From Alphaproteobacteria bacterium (GTDB lineage: Bacteria > Pseudomonadota > Alphaproteobacteria > Micropepsales > Micropepsaceae): 32,194 bases of DNA. The stretch's first letter is position 1. Each line of letters starts with the position of its first letter. The notes under the pieces were generated by a model. That model had not been told where the DNA came from. It did not search any database and saw only the letters and a program-made list of their open reading frames with translations. Positions 16,125-24,742 of the stretch are shown here, piece by piece. The stretch spans positions 1-32,194 of the forward strand of contig JAJPHG010000028.1 in assembly GCA_021325375.1 (NCBI GenBank), written 5' to 3'. The position numbers and the translations under genes were made by a program.

Positions 16125-16129
16125 TTCCG

Positions 16130-16260
16130 CCCTCCCCTTGAGGGAGGGCCGACAATTTGCGAAGCGCAGCGAAGCACATTTCGGGGAGGGGTAAGGCCTC
16201 GCGCACAGACCCCTCCCCGAAAAATGCTTCGCATTTTTCGACCCTCCCTCAAGGGGAGGG
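16130..16260. repeat. 131-bp mirror-hairpin element with perfect 19-bp ends
   Basis: Ends 16130-16148 and 16242-16260 are perfect inverted copies and each is a hairpin (CCCTCCC...GGGAGGG or its mirror). Inside, the right arm has the CGAAAAATGC/GCATTTTTCG hairpin (16218-16240). The left arm has a related but expanded version with GCGAAGC twice, three bases apart. CGGGGAGGGG and CCCCTCCCCG also pair across the centre. It occupies almost the whole gap between gabD and the flavoenzyme gene and may attenuate or end gabD transcription. Confidence 0.75.
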
Positions 16261-16276
16261 TCGATGAGGGGCGAGA

Positions 16277-18199
16277 ATGAGCAAGGCAAGCGACAAAGAC
16301 CTCGGCATGGACAGGCCCATCGCGCGGCGGGATTTCCTGCAAGGCGCGGCAGCGGGCGTCGCCACGCTCGGCGGATTGCAAGGGGCGGACGCGGCCGAGG
16401 CCGAGCCGCAGAACACGCCGGGCTATTATCCGCCGACGCGGTACGGCATGCGCGGGTCGCATCCGGGCGCCTTCGAGGCGGCGCATGAGGTGCGCGACGG
16501 GGATTTCTGGAGCAAGGCGACCGCGCTCGAGGACGGCCACGAGACCTACGATCTCGTCGTCGTGGGCGGCGGCATCAGCGGATTGTCGTCCGCCTATTTC
16601 TATCGCGCCGCCAGGCCGGGCGCGAAGATCCTGATCCTCGAGAACCACGACGATTTCGGCGGCCACGCCAAGCGCAACGAGTTCCATGTGAACGGCCGCA
16701 TGGAGCTGATCAACGGCGGCACGCTCGACATCGACAGCCCCTATCCCTACAGCCAGGCCGCGAGCGGGCTGCTCGCATCGCTCGGCATCGATCCGGTGAA
16801 GCTCGGCAAGGAATGCAACGATCCGTCCGTGTTCAAGGATCTGAGGCTCGGCGTCTTCTTCGACCGCGAGACCTTCGGCAGCGACAAGCTCGTGCATCTC
16901 GACGCGGACGAGCGCGGCAAGGGCAGCCCTCAGGCCTGGAAGGCGTTCGTCGCGCAAGCGCCTGTCTCCAAGGCGGTGAAGGAGAGCATCCTCAAGATCG
17001 AGACCGGCGGGAGCGACTATTATCCCGGTCTCACCAGCGACCAGAAGAAAGAGAAGCTCTGGGCGATCTCCTATCGCGACTATCTGTTGAACGTGGTGAA
17101 GGCCGATCCGGCGACGATGCCCTTCTATCAGCATCACACCGACGATTGGTGGGGGGTCGGCATCGACGCGGTCTCGGCGCTGGATTGCGCCTCGCTCGGC
17201 TATCCGGGCTTCAAGGGCTTGAAGCTCACGCCCGGCGGTCCGGCGCTGAAGCGCATGGGGGCGACGCCGGCCGGCTATTCGACGACGGGCGGCTCGGACT
17301 TCTTCCACTTTCCCGACGGCAACGCCTCGATCGCGCGCGCGCTGGTGCGCGCGCTCGTGCCGGGCGCGATTGCGGGCAAGGACATCCACGATCTCATCAC
17401 CGCGCGCTGCGATTACGCGGCGCTGGACCGGCCCGGCAACCAGATGCGCATCCGGCTGAACAGCCTCGTGGTGCGCGCGCGCAACGCGGACAAGGGCGTC
17501 GAGATCGCCTACACGCGCGCCTCGGGCGGCGGCAAGGTTTACCGCGTGCGCGCGAAGGATTGCGTGCTCGCGAGCTGGAACATGATGATCCCCTATCTCG
17601 TGCCGGAGCTGCCGCCGGCGCAGAAGACGGCGCTGCACGCCCTCGTCAAATGCCCGCTCGTCTATACCAGCGTGGCGCTGCGCAACTGGGAGGCGTTCCA
17701 CAAGCTCAAGGTTCGCCGGGTGCTGTCGCCGGGCTGCTATTTCGCCAATTTCGGGTTTCCGCCGACGATCAATATCGGTTCGTACAAGAGCTCGCTGGCG
17801 CCCGACCAGCCCATCATGCTGCGCATGGTGCGCGCGCCGGCCAAGCCGGGCCTGAGCGAGGACGACCAGAACCGCGCCGGGCGCGCGGAGCTGCTCAGCA
17901 CCCCGTTCGAGACCTTCGAGCGCAACATCCGCGACCAGCTCGGGCGTGCTTTAAGCCCGGCCGGGTTCGATCCCGCGCGCGACATCGAGGGGATCGCCGT
18001 GAACCGCTGGGCGCACGGCTATGCGCCCGAATACAATTCGCTGTGGGACAAGGATTTCGACGCGGAGCACGGACCCAACATCGCCGCGCGCCAGCGCTTC
18101 GGCCGCATCGCCATCGCCAATTCCGACTCCGGCTACGCCGCCTACACCGACAGCGCCATCGACCAGGCACATCGGGCGGTGGGGGAGTTGTTGGGCTGA
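16277..18199 (+). CDS. Tat-exported FAD-dependent amine oxidoreductase (spermidine dehydrogenase-like)
   Basis: 640 residues. A twin-arginine signal (ARRDFLQG, Arg17-Arg18, then AAAGVATLGGL) predicts folded export to the periplasm. YDLVVVGGGISGLSSAYFYR (about 91-110) is the FAD-binding GXGXXG motif, followed by ILILENHDDFGGHAKRNEF and NGGTLDIDSPYPYS. This layout, together with YYPPTRYGMRGSHPGAFE before the FAD motif, matches the family of Pseudomonas spermidine dehydrogenase, which splits spermidine into an aminoaldehyde and a diamine. Many members are annotated only as NAD(P)/FAD-dependent oxidoreductases, so the substrate is not proven. GAGGGG lies shortly upstream of ATG 16277, at the edge of the repeat. 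Following gabD and an aldehyde dehydrogenase, it could provide aldehydes for them, though it acts in another compartment. Confidence 0.85.
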   Translation: MSKASDKDLGMDRPIARRDFLQGAAAGVATLGGLQGADAAEAEPQNTPGYYPPTRYGMRGSHPGAFEAAHEVRDGDFWSKATALEDGHETYDLVVVGGGISGLSSAYFYRAARPGAKILILENHDDFGGHAKRNEFHVNGRMELINGGTLDIDSPYPYSQAASGLLASLGIDPVKLGKECNDPSVFKDLRLGVFFDRETFGSDKLVHLDADERGKGSPQAWKAFVAQAPVSKAVKESILKIETGGSDYYPGLTSDQKKEKLWAISYRDYLLNVVKADPATMPFYQHHTDDWWGVGIDAVSALDCASLGYPGFKGLKLTPGGPALKRMGATPAGYSTTGGSDFFHFPDGNASIARALVRALVPGAIAGKDIHDLITARCDYAALDRPGNQMRIRLNSLVVRARNADKGVEIAYTRASGGGKVYRVRAKDCVLASWNMMIPYLVPELPPAQKTALHALVKCPLVYTSVALRNWEAFHKLKVRRVLSPGCYFANFGFPPTINIGSYKSSLAPDQPIMLRMVRAPAKPGLSEDDQNRAGRAELLSTPFETFERNIRDQLGRALSPAGFDPARDIEGIAVNRWAHGYAPEYNSLWDKDFDAEHGPNIAARQRFGRIAIANSDSGYAAYTDSAIDQAHRAVGELLG

Positions 18200-18202
18200 C
18201 TT

Positions 18203-18222
18203 ACCTCCCCTTGTGGGGAGGT
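18203..18222. terminator. Bidirectional stem-loop between convergent genes
   Basis: ACCTCCCC-TTGT-GGGGAGGT forms a perfect 8-bp stem with a four-base loop. It lies in the 28-bp gap between the stops of the flavoenzyme gene and the receptor gene. No long T-run follows, so a bidirectional terminator role is likely but not certain. It looks like a single arm of the mirror-hairpin repeats. Confidence 0.6.
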
Positions 18223-18227
18223 TAGAT

Positions 18228-20666
18228 TCAATACCGATACGTCGCGGTCAGCCCGAACGTCCGTGGACGGAACGTGCTCGCTTCGTAGAGCAGCGTGTTG
18301 TCGTCCTGGTGATTGAGATCCAGCAGCGGGTGCGAGTTCAACAAATTGTCCATGAACAGCGTGAAGTTGATGCTCTTGACCGTCGTGCCCGCGCGCATCT
18401 TGAGCATGTTGGTCTGAGGCTCCGGCACCAGCCCGCCGTCGAACAGCGTCGTCGCGGGATCGCGCTCGGGCGTCAAGCCCGTCTCCTGGCCCTGGAACTC
18501 GTAGTCGACGCGCAAGAAGCTGTCATGCGCCCAGATCTTGCGGTCGTATTGGGCGCCGAGCGAGAACGTCCAGGGCGAGCCGGGCAGCCGGTCGCCGGGC
18601 TCGGCCAGGATCAGCCCCGCCGAGGCGCTGGTGTCGGTATAATGCGCATCGGTGTAGCCGAGGCTGAAATCGAGGTTCAGCCCTTCCATCGCCAGCCACT
18701 CGCCCTCGAAGTCGAAGCCCTTGCTCTCGGCCGCGCCCTGGTTCGTCGTGTAGCGGAAGCCGCAGGACGGCAGCGACACGACCTGCTGGATGTTCTTCCA
18801 TTTGAGATAATAGACGCTGGCCGAGGCTTCGAAGAGCCCGCCGAACAGCTTGTCCTTGCTGCCCGCCTCGTAGCTCGTCACCGAATCCGAATTGTAGGAC
18901 TCCGGCTCGGTCGTGATCTCGGTGCAGGCCTGCACCGGGAAGAGCGGATTGGCGCCGCCGATGCGGTAGCCCTTGGCATAGGTCGCGTAGACCATGTCGT
19001 CGTCGTTGATCTGCCAGGTGATGTTGGCCATTGGGGTGAAGGGCTTCTCGTCCTTGTGGCCGGGCGCGCCGGTCAGCGGCCCGAAATTCTGCGGCCCGTC
19101 GGAGAAATTGGTGAAGTCGAAATGCGTCTGCGCGATGCGCGCGCCGACCTGGACTTTCAATTCCGGCGTGATCGCATAGGTGGCGTTGGCGAACATCGCG
19201 GTCTGATGCTCGTGGCCGCGCGTGTGGTTGATGTAGTCGTCGCCGTTGGGCAGCAGGTTCTCGCCCCAGGACAGCGGATCGGTCATGCTGAGGCCCCACA
19301 GGTACTCGGTCAGCGCGGGAAGCTGCGGATCGTTGATCTCCTCGATGCTGAGCTGGCTCTGGTTCGAATAGAAGAAGCCCACGATCCAGGTGAAGCGCGA
19401 ATCCGTGTCGGTCGACTGCAGGCGCACTTCCTGGGTGAAATTGTCCTGGGTGTTGGTGATGTTGTTCGTCGCCTCGTAATGGCCGAAGGGCGCCGTGGTG
19501 CCATAGCCCGGAAGGTCGATGCCGGTCGCGGTGAGCAGCGGCGGGATCGGCAGCCCGTTCTTGAAATCGTTCAGCCGGTAGAAGCCGCACAGGCCCATGC
19601 GGCAGCGCTGGCCGAAAGCCGGGACTTCCTTCTTGGCGATGATGCCCTGGAAGTAGGACAGGTCGTAGAGCGTGGCGCTGTAATCCTGCACCAGCTCCTT
19701 GCGGTCGAAGAACGAGGTGTTGGAGATCAGCTCCGCGCCGCCGAAATCGTAATCGGCCTTCAGCGCCGAAAGCGTGAAGTGGTCCTTGTCGGCCATGTTC
19801 TCCGGCGTGCCGGTCTTGTAATCGCCGCTGTCGGGATCGGAGATGCCGACCCAGTAGTCGTCGATATTGTTCTGGTCGCGGTTCTGGTAGAACACGCTCG
19901 GCGTGATGACGAGATGCGCGGTCGGCTTCCACGTCAGCGCCGCGCGCCCGACATAGGTGTCGACCCAGTTGGTGTCGGACTGCAGCACCTTGCTCGGGTC
20001 CATGTAGTCGACCTTGTCGATCCAGCCGCCATCCTGGCGCGCCCAGCCGCTGACCCTGAAGCCGAGCTTGTCGTCGACGATGGGTCCGCCGACCGCGACA
20101 CCCGCCTCATAGCTCGGCGCGCCGTCCTGGGTGCCGGAGACTTCCGACTTCGCATAGACGCTGTAGTCGGTGAGAGAAGGTTGCGGCGTGATGTAGCGCA
20201 CCGTGCCGCCTTCCGAGCCCGCGCCGAACAGCGTGCCCTGCGGACCGCGCAGCACCTCGACGCGCTCCAGGTCGAACACGGAGGGCAGCGTGTTGTCGGA
20301 GCCGAAGCCCAGGGAACGAAGCTGGATCGGCGTGTCGTCGATATAGATGCCGGTGGTGGCGTCGCCCGCGGTCGAGTTCACGCCGCGGATCGAGATGTCC
20401 TTGCTCTCCGTATCGAAGGTCACGCCCGGCGTGTAGGCGACGAGATCGGCGATGGATTTCGCGTTCAGCTGGTCGATGCGCTGGGCGGTGAAGGCGCTGA
20501 TGCTCTCGGGCACCTTGCTCAGCTGCTCGGAGCGGCGCGTCGCGGTGACGACGACGGTTTCGAGCCCGCCGCTTTCGCCCGCGCCTTCGGTCGTCTGCGC
20601 CAGGACCGGCGTCACCAGCGAGATCAGTGCGAGGGCGGAAATCGACGAAACGAAATTGCGAGCCAT
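18228..20666 (-). CDS. TonB-dependent outer-membrane receptor
   Basis: 812 residues. A signal peptide (ARNFVSSISALALISLVTPVLAQ) is followed by a TonB box region (GLETVVVTATRR, about 35-46) and a plug domain with SIADLVAYTPGV, ISIRGVNS, VEVLRGPQGTLFGAGSEGG and VRYITPQP up to about residue 160. The rest is a 22-strand-type barrel ending TFRPRTFGLTATYRY with an aromatic last residue, as barrel assembly requires. Such receptors import iron chelates, vitamins or oligomers using TonB energy; the ligand cannot be told. Four Cys occur in the barrel region (QRCRMGLCGF, VQACTEI, PSCGF), probably in extracellular loops. It lies 58 bases downstream of the hydroxylase-like gene on the same strand, likely one operon. 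Confidence 0.93.
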   Translation of the reverse strand: MARNFVSSISALALISLVTPVLAQTTEGAGESGGLETVVVTATRRSEQLSKVPESISAFTAQRIDQLNAKSIADLVAYTPGVTFDTESKDISIRGVNSTAGDATTGIYIDDTPIQLRSLGFGSDNTLPSVFDLERVEVLRGPQGTLFGAGSEGGTVRYITPQPSLTDYSVYAKSEVSGTQDGAPSYEAGVAVGGPIVDDKLGFRVSGWARQDGGWIDKVDYMDPSKVLQSDTNWVDTYVGRAALTWKPTAHLVITPSVFYQNRDQNNIDDYWVGISDPDSGDYKTGTPENMADKDHFTLSALKADYDFGGAELISNTSFFDRKELVQDYSATLYDLSYFQGIIAKKEVPAFGQRCRMGLCGFYRLNDFKNGLPIPPLLTATGIDLPGYGTTAPFGHYEATNNITNTQDNFTQEVRLQSTDTDSRFTWIVGFFYSNQSQLSIEEINDPQLPALTEYLWGLSMTDPLSWGENLLPNGDDYINHTRGHEHQTAMFANATYAITPELKVQVGARIAQTHFDFTNFSDGPQNFGPLTGAPGHKDEKPFTPMANITWQINDDDMVYATYAKGYRIGGANPLFPVQACTEITTEPESYNSDSVTSYEAGSKDKLFGGLFEASASVYYLKWKNIQQVVSLPSCGFRYTTNQGAAESKGFDFEGEWLAMEGLNLDFSLGYTDAHYTDTSASAGLILAEPGDRLPGSPWTFSLGAQYDRKIWAHDSFLRVDYEFQGQETGLTPERDPATTLFDGGLVPEPQTNMLKMRAGTTVKSINFTLFMDNLLNSHPLLDLNHQDDNTLLYEASTFRPRTFGLTATYRY

Positions 20667-20724
20667 GGATACCCCCGAAACTATGGACGAATCCTAGCCG
20701 GGTGAAATCTTGAGGGGAAGCCCG

Positions 20725-21327
20725 TCAGACCTCGGAAAGCTGCTCGCAAGCACGTTTCTCGGCCTCTTCGAGCAGCTCGACGAGCCATTTGTTGAGCAAC
20801 ACGTCGATCAAAAGGTGCACGCGGTCGCTCGCGCCGCGATTGGCGATGCTGTGCGGGTCGCTGAGGCGCAGATACCACACCGTCCCCGGCGCCATCGCGA
20901 CGCGGATACGGTTAAGGCGGAAATCCACCGCATCGTTGGTGACGACGGGGACGTGCAGCCTGACCGCGCCGTCCTCGATGTCGAGGAAATCGTCCGTATG
21001 CTCCTTGATGACCGCCCCCGGCGCGAGCCGCATGAGCCGCGCCGACCTGAGCGGGCAGGCAAACGCCGCCAGCACGTCGCGGAAATAGGGACAGCGCTCC
21101 AGCACCGGCGTGTCGACATAGGCTTTCGCCATCGGATTGGGGCAGATCATCTGCGCCGGATGGCGCGCATCGTCCGGCGCGCGCAGAGCGATGACGTCCC
21201 ATTCGCCGTCATAGTCCGCACGGTTGAAATGCGCCCGCCAGCCCCAGCCGACGGCGTTTGAGAGGTCTTGCGACAATCGGGCGGGATCGAAGCCGAGCCC
21301 GAGCCTGAGGCGGTCCGGAAATATCAT
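20725..21327 (-). CDS. Aspartyl/asparaginyl beta-hydroxylase-family dioxygenase
   Basis: 200 residues. Fe(II)/2-oxoglutarate hydroxylase fold of the AspH family. Likely iron ligands are His in IKEHTDD and the distal His in LSDPHSIANRG; Arg in VRLHVPVV and in DRVHLLIDV would hold 2-oxoglutarate, matching the spacing in AspH (HTG, RLR, FEH, RLIFIVD). In bacteria such stand-alone domains act on free amino acids, peptides or lipids, so the substrate is open. No signal peptide, so cytoplasmic. The TonB-receptor gene follows it by 58 bases, and it is divergent from the M28 peptidase gene (72 bp between starts). Related hydroxylase genes near TonB receptors are a recurring arrangement, but their joint role is not established. 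Confidence 0.85.
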   Translation of the reverse strand: MIFPDRLRLGLGFDPARLSQDLSNAVGWGWRAHFNRADYDGEWDVIALRAPDDARHPAQMICPNPMAKAYVDTPVLERCPYFRDVLAAFACPLRSARLMRLAPGAVIKEHTDDFLDIEDGAVRLHVPVVTNDAVDFRLNRIRVAMAPGTVWYLRLSDPHSIANRGASDRVHLLIDVLLNKWLVELLEEAEKRACEQLSEV

Positions 21328-21399
21328 GGCTTGAGACTAGCCGCACGGGGGAGCCGCCGCTACGATCCGCCGCTTAAAATCATCCGGGGGAAGACAATC

Positions 21400-23655
21400 A
21401 TGAACCGACGCACCGCCTTGGCCACGGCCAGCCTCATCGCGCTCATCGCGGCAGTGCCCGCGAGCTCCGACAGCTCCTCCCTCGAGCAGCGTTTCGACGC
21501 GGGCGTGAATCCGAAGGAAATGTCGGACTGGATGAAGCTGATGGCGTCGGAGCCCAACCATGTCGGCAGCCCGCACGACAAGATCAACGCGCAATGGGAG
21601 ATGAAGAAGTTCCAGGAGTTCGGCTGGGACGCGCATCTTGAGGAGTTCCAGGTCCTCTATCCCACGCCGGTGGCGGAGGCGATCGAGCTGCTCGGCAAGA
21701 AACCGTTCAAGGTCACGCTGCAGGAAAAGCCGATCCCCGGCGACACCAGCGCGACCGCCAAGGACAAGCCGCTTCCGGCCTATCTCGAATACCAGGGCGA
21801 CGGCGACGTCACCGCGCCGCTCGTCTACGTCAACTACGGCATGCAGGACGACTACAAGGCGCTCGAGCGCATGGGCGTCAGCGTCAAGGGCAAGATCGTG
21901 ATCGCGCGCTACGGCGCGGGTTGGCGGGGATTGAAGCCGCGCCTCGCCCAGGACCACGGCGCGGTCGGCTGCATCATCTATTCCGATCCGGCCGATGACG
22001 GCTACGCGCGCGAAGCGACCTACCCGCAAGGTCCCGAGCGCCCGCCGCAAGGCATCCAGCGCGGCTCGGTCGTGGACATGACGCTCTATTCCGGCGACCC
22101 GCTCACGCCCGGTATCGGCGCGACCAAGGACGCCAAGCGCCTGACGCGCGAGACCGCGCCGACGATCTTGAAGATCCCGGCGCTTCCCATCGGCTATGGC
22201 GACGCGAAAGTGCTGCTCGCGTCCCTCGGCGGCCAAGTGGTCCCGGAGAACTGGCGCGGCGCGCTGCCCATCACCTATCGCGTCGGCCCCAGCGCCCCGA
22301 AGGTCCATCTGATGGTCAAGTCGGAATGGAGCCTCAAGACCGCCTACGACGTCGTAGCCACCATGAAGGGCTCGGAATTGCCCGACCAATGGGTGCTGCG
22401 CGGCAACCATCATGACGGCTGGGTGGAAGGCGCGGGCGATCCTTTGTCCGGCCAGGTCGCGCTGCTCGAAGAGGCGCGCCTGCTGGGCGAGCTTGCCAAG
22501 ACGGGCTGGAAGCCCAAGCGTACCATCGTCTATCTGAGCTGGGACGGCGAGGAGCCGGGCTTGCTCGGCTCGACCGAATGGGCCGAGGAGCATGGCGACG
22601 AGCTCAAGAAGAACGCCGTGCTCTACATCAACACCGACGGCAACGAGCGCGGCTTTTTGGGCGTCGAAGGCAGCCACGATCTCGAGCATTTCGTGAACAC
22701 GGTCGCGGACGACGTGCGCGATCCCGAAACCGGCAAGTCGATTTCTGAACGCGCGCGCGCGCAGATCCGCATGGAGGCGCTGCATCCGGGCGCGCGCGAT
22801 CCGCAAGCCGCCGCAAGGCTCAAGGACGACGCCAAGCTCGCCGCCGATCCGACGAAGGATTTCCCGATCGGCGCGTTGGGCTCGGGCTCGGACTACACCG
22901 CCTTCATCGAGCATCTGGGGGTGAGCGCGCTCAATGTCGGCTTCGGCGGAGAGGCCGAGACCGGCGGCATCTACCACTCGCGCTACGACACCTGGGAGCA
23001 CTACAAGCGCTTCGCCGACCCGGATTTCGCCTATGAGGCGGCGCTGGCCAAGACGGTGGGACGCATGGTGATGCGCGCCGCCGACAGCGATCTGCCGATC
23101 CAGCGCACGTCGAACTTCGCGGCCACGGTCGAGCGCTATGTGGGCGAGGTGAAGAAGCTCGCCGACAACAAGCGCGAGGCGGCGGAGACGCAGTCCAAGA
23201 TGCTCGCCGACAACGTCTTCGAGGTCGCTTCCGATCCGACCAAGAGCCATGCCGATCCCGAGGCGCTCAAGCCCGTGCCGCAGATCGACTTCGCCCCGCT
23301 CGACGCCGCGGTGACGAAACTGAAAGCCGCTACCCGGGCCTATGACGACGCGCTCGCGGCCCATGGCGCCGCGCTGTCGCCGGACGCGAAGGCCAAGCTG
23401 CGCGCGCTGATGCTGACGCTCGACCAGACGCTCGCGCCCGATGTCGGCCTTCCGGTACGGCCGTGGTTCAAGAACCTGATCTACGCCCCCGGCCGCTTCA
23501 CCGGCTACGGCTCCAAGACCCTGCCCGGCGTGCGCGAGGCCATCGAGGAAGAACGCTTCGCCGACGCGGACAAATATTCGAAGCTCACCGCGGATGCACT
23601 GACCGCCTACGCCGACCGCCTCGACCAGGCGACGGCGGTGCTGGAGGGGAAGTAG
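21400..23655 (+). CDS. M28 zinc peptidase, glutamate carboxypeptidase II-like
   Basis: 751 residues, nearly identical in length to human glutamate carboxypeptidase II, with the same domain order: signal/anchor (1-22), protease-associated domain (about 125-300), M28 catalytic domain, and transferrin-receptor-like dimerisation domain (about 620-751). All metal ligands are present: His337 in GNHHDGW, Asp347 in GAGDPLSG, Glu384-Glu385 in SWDGEEPGLLGSTEWAEEH, Asp413 in INTDGN and His526 in YHSRYDTWE. It should remove C-terminal acidic or other residues from peptides in the periplasm. ATG 21400 starts the signal sequence; GGGGGAAG lies just upstream. The frame is open 44 codons further up but that part overlaps the divergent gene and has no export signal. 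Confidence 0.94.
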   Translation: MNRRTALATASLIALIAAVPASSDSSSLEQRFDAGVNPKEMSDWMKLMASEPNHVGSPHDKINAQWEMKKFQEFGWDAHLEEFQVLYPTPVAEAIELLGKKPFKVTLQEKPIPGDTSATAKDKPLPAYLEYQGDGDVTAPLVYVNYGMQDDYKALERMGVSVKGKIVIARYGAGWRGLKPRLAQDHGAVGCIIYSDPADDGYAREATYPQGPERPPQGIQRGSVVDMTLYSGDPLTPGIGATKDAKRLTRETAPTILKIPALPIGYGDAKVLLASLGGQVVPENWRGALPITYRVGPSAPKVHLMVKSEWSLKTAYDVVATMKGSELPDQWVLRGNHHDGWVEGAGDPLSGQVALLEEARLLGELAKTGWKPKRTIVYLSWDGEEPGLLGSTEWAEEHGDELKKNAVLYINTDGNERGFLGVEGSHDLEHFVNTVADDVRDPETGKSISERARAQIRMEALHPGARDPQAAARLKDDAKLAADPTKDFPIGALGSGSDYTAFIEHLGVSALNVGFGGEAETGGIYHSRYDTWEHYKRFADPDFAYEAALAKTVGRMVMRAADSDLPIQRTSNFAATVERYVGEVKKLADNKREAAETQSKMLADNVFEVASDPTKSHADPEALKPVPQIDFAPLDAAVTKLKAATRAYDDALAAHGAALSPDAKAKLRALMLTLDQTLAPDVGLPVRPWFKNLIYAPGRFTGYGSKTLPGVREAIEEERFADADKYSKLTADALTAYADRLDQATAVLEGK

Positions 23656-23722
23656 AACGGCGCACTATCAAAGATAGCATCGGGGGAATATCCTCGAGTC
23701 TGGATCCTCATGCGGGTTCGGG

Positions 23723-24724
23723 ATGCAACTCGATTCGATCACGAGCGCGATCTATGCCGCGACGATCACGGCCGTCAGCGCCTTGGGTGTCGCGATCTAC
23801 AACGGCTATAGGAATCGTCAGATCGAGGCGTCCAAGGACGAGGCGGCACGGATTCTCGAGATGATCCGCACCGGCGATGTCCGTACCGCCGCGAAGAATC
23901 TCAAATTCCTCCTCGAAGCGGGCCTGATCGACGATCCAGAGCGGCGACAGAAAATCCAACTCTATCTGGACAAGAATCCGGAGGAGATTCCGGTGCTGCC
24001 GACGGCATCTCATGGCTATGTGATCGAGTCCAGCGATGCGCTTTCAGAGGAGACGAAAACATCGCTGGAGAGGAGTCTCGATGCGTATGCGGAATATCTC
24101 GCGGAGCTCGGCTTTGCGCGTCCGCCGCTCGACGTGTCCATACGCGTCGAGGCGCCGGAGAAGATGATGGATGGTTGGCTCTCATACTACAACTCTGAAA
24201 CGCACTCCATTGTCGTCGACAGTACGGTCGTCGCCGACGCCGATCTTCCGCGGCGTGACTATACCCATCCGATTCTGTGGGGATACCTGCAAGGCTGGAG
24301 CCAGGAAATCGAACTTCTCGAAAGCGACGTCGCCGACTATTTCGTATGCAGCTTCTCCAACAGGCCCTGGTTCGGCGCCATTGTCGCACGTGTGAAGGGG
24401 TATGAGCAGCCCTTCCTCAGAAACCTGAACAGCCGCGCGCCGTTCGCCAAAGCCCAGCCGGCGAAGCAGGCACTCCTGGATGTACTGGAAGTGTGGGGCG
24501 GAATGTTGTGGGAGGTCCGCTCAGCGTTGGGAAAGAACGCAGATGGGAAAGCCAAGGCCGACAGCATCGTGGCGCAGGCCTGGATGAGGATGCCGCCGCT
24601 GGCTGAAAATGCCGATCCGGCCGCGTCCTTCATCGTGTGTCTGCTCGATGCGGCCGGAGCTGAAAATGTCGGCGTAGTCCGAAACGCTCTGCGCGAGCGG
24701 GGCTTCCCCGTTCCGGAGAACTAG
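23723..24724 (+). CDS. Membrane-anchored protein of unknown function
   Basis: 333 residues. A single membrane segment (about 6-27, SAIYAATITAVSALGVAIYN) is followed by a basic patch (GYRNRQIEASK) and a helical stretch, AAKNLKFLLEAGLIDD. A linker (PEEIPVLPTA) leads to a larger soluble domain with LDAYAEYLAELGF, SYYNSETHSIVVDS and DYTHPILWGYLQGW. The last motif sits where related-looking peptidase domains carry a zinc-binding helix, but there is no HEXXH, so I assign no enzyme function. Codon choice is visibly less GC-biased than in neighbours, hinting at transfer. The start is weakly supported (no clear Shine-Dalgarno). It is convergent with gloB, 18 bp between stops. Confidence 0.75.
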   Translation: MQLDSITSAIYAATITAVSALGVAIYNGYRNRQIEASKDEAARILEMIRTGDVRTAAKNLKFLLEAGLIDDPERRQKIQLYLDKNPEEIPVLPTASHGYVIESSDALSEETKTSLERSLDAYAEYLAELGFARPPLDVSIRVEAPEKMMDGWLSYYNSETHSIVVDSTVVADADLPRRDYTHPILWGYLQGWSQEIELLESDVADYFVCSFSNRPWFGAIVARVKGYEQPFLRNLNSRAPFAKAQPAKQALLDVLEVWGGMLWEVRSALGKNADGKAKADSIVAQAWMRMPPLAENADPAASFIVCLLDAAGAENVGVVRNALRERGFPVPEN

Positions 24725-24742
24725 GCGGGTAGCGCGACGCCC

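Noticed and set aside
18021..20705. 894-codon open frame on the plus strand
   Set aside because: It is antisense to the TonB-dependent receptor and shares its first part with the flavoenzyme gene in another frame; the composition is that of a shadow frame.
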